Under the pieces are notes generated by a model. That model searched no databases. It worked only from the letters and a program-made list of their open reading frames with translations, and was not told where the DNA came from. Positions 11,440 to 22,726 of a stretch of 64,000 nt of DNA are shown piece after piece. Positions within the stretch are counted from its first letter, which is position 1, and the number at the start of each line of letters is the position of its first letter. Source of the stretch: Certhia americana (lineage: Eukaryota > Chordata > Aves > Passeriformes > Certhiidae); assembly GCA_018697195.1 (NCBI GenBank), contig CM031858.1, positions 81,723,133-81,787,132 on the forward strand, read 5' to 3'. Both the position numbers and the translations under genes were made by a program.

Positions 11440-13740
11440 AACTTGTCCAATGCATATTACAAATCCAAACAGAATGTATCTTCCGGATATCCTTTGATCA
11501 TGCTTTGTCCATATCCATATCTATTTTCTGGTAATTTTCTTAGGATTTTATTCCATTCTAGATACAGAACTTGGCGTTTATTGTGCCTAAAGTGGCTCTT
11601 GTCAGTGTATTTCCCTGGTCTGTTGAGGTGCCTCAAAAAACAGAGCATTTCGGGCTCTCCAGCATTTTGCTCTCCCATATTTTCTGACTATTTTGTATTT
11701 TATGAAGCTACTGAGAGTGTACTATGTCCCACTGGGTTATTAATAAAGCCATTAAATGATATTGGCCCCAATATCAGCCTTCAGGTTGGATTCTGAGCTA
11801 CTGAATGCAACCCTTCAAGACTCATGATTCAGTTTTCCACTTTTGTTATCTCAATCCAGTCAGTATCTCAATGGCTGGGCTCTGAGGATACTACAGGAAA
11901 CACTGACAAAGGTATTGCTAAAAGTAAGGTAAAACAGCAGGCACGGTCCTCATCAAAGAAAGTAATCATGTTGGTAATGGGTGATTTTTCCTTGTCAGAT
12001 CCATGCTGGTTGTTTCCTTGCAAATTTACTAGAGAATGATTTTGCAGTGTCTTCAGTCCACTCCTTCAGTACACTTAGATGGTGATCTGGTCCCATGAAT
12101 TTGTGTAGTTAGTTTAGTTATATTAAGTTAGATATCTCCTAATTCTGATCTTCCCCTGCATTTAGTAATGCTTTACTTCTGCAGGCTCTGCCATTAGATT
12201 TGGAGGTATTGAACTGGACGGTTTACACCCAGCAGTCAGGGTGGTTGAATTCACACACCAGATCTTGCATCTTTGTTCACTCTTTATGATTTGCTTGATA
12301 CAGACATCAGCACTGATGGTTTCTTAGATTGTCTTGGAGCCCGTTTTAGAAATATGTATTAAATTTCCTGTTTTTCAGACCTCAAGTACCAAAGCAGTTG
12401 TAAGCTGAAGTTCATGCACTGTTTAATAGTTCAGTACTTTCCTCTCTGAATTCCTTTTAATATTCCTGAACAACTAACCATGCTGAAAATGTATTGCTTT
12501 TCATTTTATCTGCATTTTATAACCTATTGTAACAACACTGTGGTTTGAGATGAGTTTTTCATAAGCAGCCCTGAGTATTCTGTGATGAGAACTTCCTTGA
12601 GTTCTGCCATGATGAACTTGGGCAGGGGGAGAAATATGGGGACTTTTTGGTTTGATTTTATCTTAATCACTTCTTTGATCTTTTATTGCTTCTTTGAATT
12701 GTCAAGATTCCTGCTCTTAATGTGTTTGAAGGACTTACTCAATATTTTTGCGTTTTGTATCTACAGTGCTTTGTTTTCTTCATTTTGATACAGCTTTAGT
12801 TTTTTGGAAGATGCTTACTTCCTTTTGTTAACTACTTCTGTCTTCTTGTTAATCTGTTCCAAGTTGCCCTGAGGCTCACTTTTTTTTTTTTTTTTCCCCC
12901 CCTTTTTGCAAGGTACTGTTTATGTGTCTCCAGCTAGGTATCCTCAAATGCTCCTAGCAAAAAATTTAACTCTCAGCTGCCTGACCTAGCTCTTTCTTAT
13001 CACACTGCTTCATCCTGAAGTTGTCCTCCATGAAGCAAACATGCTGTATTATCCAAGTGCATATTGGTTATGGTTACAGTGCGATTCCTGCATGCTACTC
13101 AGAACAAAGTCAAGAGCTGCTCTTTCAGTCTTCAGCCTTATGTTAAGTTGTTTCATAAAACCCCTGATTTTTGTCTAAAAATTTACTCTTGCTGCCAGGC
13201 TATACTGTTATCCCTGTCCAGTTTTTATGAGGGTAGCGGAAGTCTGCCATTCTTACTGTACTCTCTGTCCTCATAGCACTCCTTACAATATGTGTTTGGG
13301 AAAACTACCTTTTGCTTTGGAGAGGATACCCATCTATGTACCCAAGTCTCTTCCTAGCAGGCCACTGTAGCCAGGTTTTCCATTTTATCTTTCTGCTTCT
13401 ATCCTTATTTTCTTTCCGAAATTAACTTTGAAGATGATGTATAGCATGGGCTATGGATCCCTCTAAAAGTATCACAGTTTCTTTTGTGAAACACATGATG
13501 ATCAAATCTCTACCTGTCTTCATTTTGTTGGTGTCTTTGCTCGCACACATTAGTGTAGGTAGAGAGCCCAACATTAGATCATTTTCTTCTCCTGCTCACT
13601 CACCTGCTACGATATCACTGGATGATCTTTTTTGGGCATGGTACTGTTCTGGAGCTTTCCTGGAGGTCATCTCAACAGATTCCTACATATCTTTATTTAG
13701 TTCTTCAACAGTTCAGTGCTCTCCCTGTTCCTTTGTAGGT
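11440..13740 (-). mobile_element. Old, strongly diverged CR1 ORF2 relic (reverse transcriptase plus endonuclease part)
   Basis: On the minus strand a decayed CR1-type reverse transcriptase is legible. Near 12010-11950 it reads QHGSDKEKSPITNMITFFD, matching the CR1 motif QHGFTKGRSCLTNLVAFYD. Near 11900 a stretch aligns with the FSKAFDTV block, and near 11780-11755 CCTGAAGGCTGATATTGG matches the PQGSxLGP codons. At higher coordinates the antisense of endonuclease-region sequence is visible, such as CAGAACAAAGTCAAGAGCTGC (about 13100) and GAGGGTAGCGGAAGTCTGCC (about 13230). Many stops and indels show it is inactive. With about 2.3 kb it is the longest LINE relic here and, unlike most other CR1 copies, is antisense to SEMA5A. 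Ends are approximate. Confidence 0.6.
12880..12902. repeat. T16-C7 homopolymer tract
   Basis: Sixteen T followed directly by seven C, inside the antisense CR1 relic. Confidence 0.95.
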
Positions 13741-13784
13741 GTTTAGACTGCAGTAATTTTCTCAGAAAAAAACCAAAGGATTCT

Positions 13785-14110
13785 TGTTATGTCTGCTCAC
13801 TATAATACCTAGAGAGACTGACCTGGAACAGAGACTAGACAGAGCAAAAGGATAATTTATTAAAATGGATGCACCCTGGGCAGTGCAAGAGCCTGTCTGG
13901 GGCTGCACCCTACTTGAACCCCAGAATGGTCACAAAATGGAGAAGTTGTGAGGTCCCCACTTTTATAAGTTTGGGTCCATTAGCATATTGGAGATAATTG
14001 TCCAATTATAGCTTCAGATTATGAAGCTCCATCCTCCTTGTTTTTCTCACTTCAATTTGTTGTTTAGACTCTCGGCCTGAAATTTGTATCGGTCCTTGGT
14101 CCCAAGCTAG
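13785..14110 (-). mobile_element. ERV-type solo LTR (antisense)
   Basis: On the minus strand there is a TTATAAAAG TATA box (complement of 13961-13968), about 100 bp later an AATAAA signal (complement of 13856-13861), then a U5-like CTCTGTCTAGTCTCTGTTCC segment and CAGGTCAGTCTCTCTAGG. TATA to polyadenylation spacing of roughly 100 bp is typical of an R region. U3 extends to at least about 14110, perhaps 14216 where a TG...CA-compatible edge occurs. No attached retroviral genes. I do not know the family. Confidence 0.6.
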
Positions 14111-14741
14111 AAAAGGAATTGTGAAGAGAGCTTACTAGCGCTTAATATGGAACTCAAAACCACACATTAAACAGCACAGAATCTGAAAAACATAAAAGCT
14201 AAAACTTAAGGTGTCAACTAGGGCACATACTCATGTGTGGAAATGAGATACGCTGCCCAAATGTAGCATATTTAATCTGTGTGACTGCTGCTAAGAGGGC
14301 ACGCTAGTGCCCTCTCTTCATCCAGTCTTCTTTCACTTGTGGTGTTTGGTTTGAGGACCATGCATGAAACCTGAAATGTGAGAAAAGAAATTAAAAATTG
14401 TGTAACTTCTTTTGCTAAGATACAAGAGAAATTCCCTCTGTACTCCCTGTGTAGCAAAATACATTTGCCTCTTGTGTGCAGAAAGAAGCCAACCTGTTGA
14501 CATTTTTGGTTTGCTCTGTATTGTTTTGATTTATACAAGTGCATGTTGCAGTTTGAAATTGAATCAGATTAGCATTTGTGGAGAGCTGGCCTCCTAAAAT
14601 AGACAAAACTTTGATAAAAGATGTTATTGTGGTGGCAAAAGTGGGAGGGATTTCCAAGCATGCATTTTAAGTATGTTCAGGCTGTTACCAAAGCAGAATT
14701 GTTATCTGTTCTCTGCTTTGCATCACATCTGCATTTAACCA

Positions 14742-14757
14742 CCCCCCCCCTCCCCCC
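14742..14757. repeat. C-rich tract
   Basis: Nine C, one T, six C. Confidence 0.95.
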
Positions 14758-16409
14758 AGAATTCTTAAGATACCAATCTCTCTTCATTAAACCAAGAACA
14801 GGAGCCAAATGATTGAGATTCCTGCTTGACTTATCACATTTGGAAAATTGGCATCCTTTTGACAGTAGGACATGACAAGCTACATCTATACTAGAAAAAT
14901 AATGTGTGTTAGAAAATACCTTTCAGCTAGCACAACATCAAACATAATTTTGTATTTAATTTAGATTGTGATTAAAAACATCTATTGCAAATGCATTACT
15001 CCATTTACTGAGGCAAGTTTGTGGCCTTTTATGCTACAATTACTGTATACTAGAAATTGCTCCTGTGGATATTAGGAAGCCTTTGAGGGGTTATGGATTG
15101 GCTAGGTAAAATATGCTAATTTAGTTAAAAACTTGGTGAGTTAGTTCCACTATAGAGGAGCTCACAGATATGTGTAGAAGGAAGGAATTTAGTGTATGAG
15201 TAAAACATTAATTCCTAACTGCTGCTAATCCAATGCAGCACTTCATTGCCTGTGGATTTGTGACAGTGGAGTAAGAGATAATGAAAACTAGCAAAGAAAG
15301 CCTCTTCCTTTCAGTCTTCTTTTTTTTTACATACTGGTATGATAGCTTTTGTTTTGCAGTACTATTAGTTTAGGTGTTTCATATTCTGTTATTGGGGTTG
15401 TGTTTAGTTCCAGCTGTGAGGAGGGCAGTTGCTGTTCTAAAATGAGGCATACAGCCATCTCATTTTGTGGTACATCTTCTTTCTTGTATCATTTACTCAT
15501 GCTTCAATATTGCTATTACTGATTTTACTGTTACTGTTGTTACTAGTTCTAGCAGTTTACCTTCTAAGGAATGCATAATATTCTTGCCAAGGGCATTTTT
15601 TTTTTAAATGTACAGAAGAATTATTTTTGAACAATTGAGCTTTCTTGCCTGAGGACATCAGCCACCTCTACAAAATTATTGAGATTTAATTGTCCCAGAA
15701 AAATGAGCAAAAAAATACAAGATCCAGCTCACGTACATTCAAAATTTTAATTCTGTTGTGCTACCCTAATAACTTTGTAAAATCAAAAGTTTTTTCCCAT
15801 TCGTGCACAGAATACAACTTCTCAAAAAGCCACCTACTATGTTATCTTATTTTCACCCCAATCACTTTGTGATTGTGTGTGTGGAATAAAGGAACAGGGT
15901 TTTTTTTTTTTTGCAAACAAAACAATTAAACAATTTTATTTTTCTGTACTCTTATTTTTACAGAAAAAAACCTTAACTTTGCTCATATTTCCCTCTCTTA
16001 GCAGAGGAAGATTTCAGTCTGAATGGTGGAGGTTTCAGAAAGTTGGGAAGTACCAAGAAGAGTAAGAAGCAGATTATTTTACTAAAGGTGTATTGATTAG
16101 TCATGAAAATATGATGTGTGTTAATGGATATTCTTAATTTTCACTCTGATCCAATCTATTATGTAAGAGTAGGAACAGGCATATATTTTTGGAAGAGTAA
16201 TTAAAACTGAAAGAAGGGGCAAAGTTTCCATCAGAGTCAATACTTTTAAAAGCTAAAGTGTCTGCAAGAACACTTTTTTCCCCCTCAAAATGATTTCTGA
16301 CAAACAGAGAGCATCATGAATGAAGATATTCACATTGGATTTTAGGCAATTCAAAGACAGCAGCATGCAAACTACTACCAAAAAAGTGCAAAATGGAAGC
16401 AAGAATGGG

Positions 16410-16429
16410 CACACACACACACACACACA
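16410..16429. repeat. (CA)10 microsatellite
   Basis: Ten uninterrupted CA units followed by TATGTATAAT. Confidence 0.97.
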
Positions 16430-17275
16430 TATGTATAATAATTTAGTTTTAAAATTACGTAGTTTTTATATATAATGTATGTAATGTATTTCTGTAATGT
16501 ACACAACTGTGTAACAATTTCAATATGGAATTATATGACATTCAAATTTGTAGGGTGTTTTGTTTCTTCTGTTTCTCAGTGGAGTGGCTGGTCCTTGCTT
16601 GCACTCAACTCACACTGAAATTTATTTGCCACATCTCATTGTAGTATGGATTTTGTGGGATTAGTGGGAAGTGTTTTCTAACAGAACTGCAATTTTTGAA
16701 ATAATTTTGGCTTAAAAGAAAAAGTCTCTAGCTATGAATATTTTATGGAGCAGGGAAAATTGTGGTGAGGGCAGAATGACAGGTTATGGCTCCCCATTCC
16801 TTAAACCCCTGTGTTGCTGGTAAGGAGGAGGTAGAGTCCAGCGTGAAGGGATGAATGTGTTCATGAGAAAAGCTGGTCATGGTTGTGGTGGGAAAGTGTT
16901 TTAGCTATGTCTGTTTCTGACCATCAGACTCTATTCTTAATTGTCAATAAAATGAATTCATGAGAAAGGAGCTGGGTGGGCATCTGGCAGCCACCCGAAC
17001 TGCCTACATTCTGGCATGCTTTCTAAATGTACACACATTCCAATTTCTGCCCTGCCTTCCCTCTGCTTTTTCCAGAAACTGAGAGGTTAAGATTCATATT
17101 GAAAATATCCAAATTCAAAGCACCACATTTAACACAGTATACTGATAGTCTGGATTAATGTAGCCAAAAATTGTGCTATTTCTAGGAACATGAGTAGGAA
17201 AGAATGCGTTGTTTTTATCCAGTCTTAATCTTAGTCTTATGTTGCTGATGTGAAATTTCTATTGCACTTGAGGAA

Positions 17276-17316
17276 AGGGTTATGTAGGTTCTCATAAGGG
17301 TTATGTAGTTTCTCAG
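17276..17316. repeat. 21-bp tandem duplication
   Basis: AGGGTTATGTAGGTTCTCAT is followed by AGGGTTATGTAGTTTCTCAG at a 21-bp period. Confidence 0.9.
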
Positions 17317-17457
17317 TCACAGAGAACATCCAGGCCAAAAGGATGTCTCTACTCAGGCTTTACTTGCCATACAGAGCAAGCAAGGTTTTTGTTGTTTTGG
17401 CTTTGAGCTGCTTTTTATTTTTGTGGGTTTTTTTTTGGTTTTGCTGTCTTTGTTTTG

Positions 17458-17480
17458 TTTTTTTTTTTTTTTTTTTTTTT
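17458..17480. repeat. Poly-T run of 23
   Basis: The longest homopolymer of the window, within a wider T/G-rich block at about 17385-17600. Confidence 0.97.
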
Positions 17481-19289
17481 GAGGGCGGTGGGGGTGTTTA
17501 ATTATTTTTATTTTCATTTTTATTTCAGTTGTTGTTTTTTGTTTGTTAAGTTGGTTTTGCTTCGGTTTTTTAGCAGAAATAAAGATTGTCCTTTTTTTCC
17601 CCCCTCAAGAATACTAAGCTATATTCATTTTTATATACCTTGCACTTAAAACAGAAAACTAATTTTGATTATTTGAATTTTTTTTTGACTTTGCAGTTCT
17701 GTAGAGGTGCTCTCAGAACAGCCTGATCTGAGTTTCAAACCCCTTTCACAATTCACAGTAAAAGCTAAAATGAGTGGACTTTGGTCTAATTCTTAAGTTT
17801 TTCAGTGTTTCAGAAATATGCTATGGGATTTCTTATTCTAAACTACTGCGTGGCTGCCCCTTTTCTGTAGTGGATATTAAGAACGTTTATAATTTCTTGC
17901 CTTTCTTCTGTTTTTCTTAGACAAAACTTGGTTTGATTTTTGGAGTGTCTTGTTATAGTAAAAGCTCTCAGTTTTGTAGCACTGACTTCAAAAAATTTTC
18001 AGGAGAAAAAGAACAACAGAATTTTTAAGAAATAATTCCTAGTAATAGTTTTTTTTTTAATTTTCTGTTTATAATTATAAATCAGCTTCCAATATAATCC
18101 ACTGTTAAAGAGCTAAGAGCTGTAACATACCCATCAGGGGACAAATTGTTAATAAGATGTAATTTGAAAGGGGAAAGCTGATGATATCTGCAAAAGGAAA
18201 TAAGAGCCCCAAGGCTGTATAGTAGTGCCTCATTACCAGTTGCACTGGGCATTCTGTTGAATGAGTTTTATTTATCATGTTTTTATAGTTACTTTCACTG
18301 AGCTTTCAGCGACATCGGAAAAAAAGTACCAAAGTACAATATTGTTCTTCTACTGTAGTGATCAAAATTTCTAAATCAAGACATATGAAAAAGAGTCTAC
18401 AAGAGTAGAAGAATATTACACGGCTGTGTCAGAAATAAATTTTTCAGTTGGCCTCCCTGTGTGAGATATTTACTAAAATTTCTGTGTGTCACTGAAATTT
18501 AGGAGATACTTTTCTTAACACTTGAAAGGATCTGAATCTAAATGTTGAGTAGTTTCTTACACGTTGACAAGGTCAGCGTGGAGGGAAATAGAAGGGAAAA
18601 TTTGCAGATGAATTATTGAGATATGATCATTGTTTCAGTGACTGCTTTCCTAAGATTCCTTGACAATGCTGAATGAGGTAAATACCTTTATATGCAACGG
18701 GGGTTTTCCCTTTATGCAGCTGTTCCATTGTCCCTGCAGAAGTGGCCACTTTGGATCTGAGTGTTTGTCTTTTAGAAACTGGAAATAATTCACTCACCTA
18801 TTTACTGTTGCTGCTGAGGTTGCTAGATGTCACTGACCCCCACTAATTAATAACTTGAATGATGTTCAACATATAACCTAGAGGTGCAAAGTTCCGTGTG
18901 CCATTGACATTGCTCCAGACTGTTCGCTTGTGTCAAAAGAAGAGAGAAGGGTGCTTGCATTCAGGCTTTTTCATAGCCTCCCCGTTACCTCACATCTTCA
19001 TGATGAAGTTGTGATTTAGTATTGGATTACAGGCCCCCTGGTTCCCACTGCTCCTTCCATTGTGGCTGGAGTACATGATGTTCCCTTGAAAACATTTTCA
19101 TTTTCTGAAAAGATACCCTCCTTAGTCCTGAGGCTCCTGTTTGTCTTTCTCACCCTTGATTTCTGTATAATTTAGCAGTGCAGCTACACTCCAGTGATTT
19201 TCCTATTAGCTATAGGTTCAAGATTTCTGATTTTAATAAGCATCTTTTGCATTTTGTGTCTAATGAGAATTTTTCTGCTAGTTTTTTTT

Positions 19290-19360
19290 TGTCCAATTCC
19301 ACAGCTCATGATATTATCTATATGTTGATGACACCCGCTTATGTGCCTCTCTACTTTTTA
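19290..19360 (+). mobile_element. Possible LINE reverse transcriptase scrap (YxDDT motif)
   Basis: Positions 19321-19340 read TATGTTGATGACACCCGCTT, which encodes YVDDTR and is nearly identical to the YADDTQL codons of CR1/L2-type reverse transcriptases (TATGCTGATGACACCC). Flanking similarity is poor, so this is either a heavily eroded LINE fragment or coincidence. Confidence 0.35.
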
Positions 19361-19537
19361 TTCTTCTCCATATCCTTGCTATTATGTATCTCATGTTTTT
19401 TAGCATTTGTCAAATTAAAGCAAATTATTTTAAAGTAAACATAACATAAATTGAAATTTCCTTATTCCCTCTTTTCCTTTGTAACCTGTCAATTGTGCTG
19501 TCATCAGCTGTATTGCCAACTCTTTGGAAATTTTTAC

Positions 19538-19554
19538 TTTTTTTTTTTTTTTTT
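19538..19554. repeat. Poly-T run of 17
   Basis: Seventeen T after a TTTTTAC segment. Confidence 0.95.
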
Positions 19555-22500
19555 ACTGTGTTCAGTTTTGCTGAGTCCACTTTCTAGATGTCTTATATAT
19601 TTTTATGTTCTCCTTGAATGGAAAGAAATATATTTGATTTTGATTTTCATAATCTCATTTCTGGGCAATTAACTTAAGCTGTAGGACGTAGAATATGTGT
19701 CTCCTTGCTGTTGAAATATGTATTTTTTCACTAGCTTTTCACTGGACAAGCTGAATGAATTGGTGGCTCTTACATTTCTTCTGTCAATAGCATTCTACTT
19801 CCTCTGTACTTTCATCTGTCTAAAATCTTCTTATCTGATTTGTTTGCATAATTAATGGAAAAAAAACCCGTATTTTAAACTTCAACAGATTCTGTCTCTT
19901 TGCTGTCTTGTGAGACACCATTTTTAAGTTAGCTTTAAAAAAAATTATTATTGTAAATAACAGATTTGTAAAGCATGGTATTTTCTCTAGAAGTGTAGAT
20001 GGGTAGTAAGTTGGCAGAATCAAGCCTGCCATCCCTAAAGCCTAATGGCAAAGCTATTTAAATAAACAAATAAAAAAGACAAATGGAAATTGTGGTGAAA
20101 TTGTTCTTCTCTTCCTAAGGTGACATTATGTACAAAACTATATGCAAACAGACAGAAATGCATTTTTTTGTAGTCTCAGTTATTCAGTATGACTCAGAAG
20201 GTGTTAATAAATTCCATCCTCCAGTGAATCTCTCAGTTCATCTGAGGTTTTTTAGCTCATACCTGGAAGCTGGAATGCAGCTATCTTTGACATCCCAGGG
20301 GAAAGATATGGTATGTTGGCCATGTCTCTCAGAAATTATTTCAGGAAGGATTTTGATTTGCACCAAGTACTCTGAAGTGCCATGGCTTCTTTGGCTGCCT
20401 GTGGCTGGAAGTTGAGGGGGGACGATTGCTGGGCACCCCACATCAGCATGGCTGTCTTGATCAGCAAGTGAGCATCGGGCAGGATTGCCCACCTCCAGTC
20501 CATTGCTGTCTCTTCCTTTATATTTCCATGTAACTTCTTAGCAATGAGCAGGTGTACAGGAAAAGACAACCGAACTTCTGCTTCCCTGAGCTCAAGGTCC
20601 AAACCAACATTTTTGTGGCACTCCAGTAGCAGAGGCCTCTTCTCACCACTTACTTTATTGTTAACCTTAGAGGCTTGAGAAGTATGAAATTATATTGAAA
20701 TTCCTTGAATTTCATTGGAATAAAGAGAATCCTGACATATCAAGACCTGAAAGTTTAAAAGACTATTGGAAAAAAAAAACCCAAAAAACATAAATCAAAA
20801 CGTTACTTTCAAAAGGTCTTGGAGCCTACTAAAATCAATCTTATTTGCAAAAGAAACCAGGAAACACTTCAAAACTCAATGTGGTAACACTGGTGTTAAA
20901 TCTTAAAGGATTCATGTGTAATTTATTCAAAACATTAAATTTACTGTATGTAGTATAATTTCAGAATGTGCATTGAAGATGTGTTGTGAAATCTCATTCC
21001 TACCTGCTGAATGGCTGCCAAGTTTGGTAGTGCAAGAACATTTTATTATTTTACCCCTTCAGCACAATCCTGCATTCAATTTTTAAATGTCCATAAAAAC
21101 TGTAAAAGCCTCAAAATGCCAGATTGGAACAATAAAAACTTTGAAAGTCACAGTGCAACAGTTTTGGGTTTTTTAATAACTCTCTGGGAGCAAGATTGAA
21201 AATCCTACTTCAAAACATACTTAAGTTTTGAGTTGCTAGCTTCTAGGTTTGGAACTTCATTTTCCTCTCTAGAACTGTGTCTGTTTAGTGTAAGGCAAGT
21301 AGATATTATGTGACGTTTCTTCTTTCAGAAGACAAAAGTCGTTGGTTAGCTGGCATTTGTGAAGTTCAGTCTTAGTCCTATGTCATTTAAGTCAGTGGAG
21401 TGGCCCAACACTGAGGGCTTGTGAAAATCTTAGGAACTCTGAATTCTTCTGTAATACGGTTAATTTTTTTCTTTATCACAGTAGTGCTGACAATTTTCAA
21501 CAAGTGTTTATTTGCATAATCAGTAAATCAGATGATTAAAACTTTGGCTGCTTCATGAATTGGCGGGGTATGTACTTCTCACTTTTTTATATACTTCAAG
21601 CTAGTATATTTGGAATAAAATGAAGTTGACATCAGCTCCTTGAAGCCATATAAAGCTTCAGATATTATTTGGTTTGAGTACAGAATTATATATCTATCAG
21701 GGGATCTCAGTTGTAACTGAATTCCAAAGCCTGGAAAATTCAGGCATGATTTTATGTTTATTTCCATACATTTCACAGTGCTTACTTTATACAAAACTGT
21801 AATTTTTTAACTGTGGATGAAGAGTAAAAGCTGATTCTGAACAAATGAAAACACACATGATGTTATTCCCAGGAAAATTGGCTGTTACATGCGGCAAGAA
21901 AAAACTTGGAGGCAAAATAATGCAGTGACTGCAGCCAATTAGTAAAGTTGTCCATATGGTGCTGGCCTTCTTGTATGAGTTGCTGGCCTATTACTTCATG
22001 TGGAAGTCTAACCAGGATGCCTTAAATCCTCAGAAACCAGCTTTTCTTCTTTTCTTGTGATCCAGAAGGGGGAGCTATATTAAAAGGAAGCCCCTTTTTA
22101 ATAATTTACTCTAGTTTTTTCATTTAGACAGTGATAGTTCCTAAGATATTTGTCAGGAGTCTATTGGCCAGATAGGCAGCTCCAGCAGCAATGGCTGCAA
22201 GGATGAGGGGTCATGACTCTGTGAAAAACAAAGAAAATGGTTCCTGTGAAGTAGAGACAGGTAGTAGATCTTCCCTAAGTGGCTTTCCGTATTTGCTGGA
22301 AGCAAGGATGTCATTATACCGAAGCATGCCTTAAAACTTCTGGTAACTATCAAAACCACCACTAACTCCGTGGCTGCTAATTTGCTGCTAATGTCTGGCT
22401 GGTGTACTGCTCCGTGGCTACATTCTTTGGGTTTACAATCCTGACACTTTCTTTATGGCCTCTTTAAATTCAGCTTTTGGAATCCAACATGCAGTGGTAA

Positions 22501-22697
22501 TTAGGCAGGCTGTAAGACACCCTCGCCAAGCAAGTCAAAACATTTTGAAGCCATTCCATTGCTGGACTTGATGTGAACAGTAAGGCGATATTGCTCACGT
22601 TTGTTGACATATATTATTATGGTTATTGCCATTATACCCCACGTCCCCAGAGTATTGTTTAAATACATGATACAAGAGATGAAAGCAAGCAGATAGT

Positions 22698-22726
22698 GAA
22701 AAAAAGAAAAAAAAAAAGAAAGGAAA
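22698..22726. repeat. 29-nt polypurine tract
   Basis: Only A and G, mostly A, ending in GAAAGGAAA. Confidence 0.95.
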
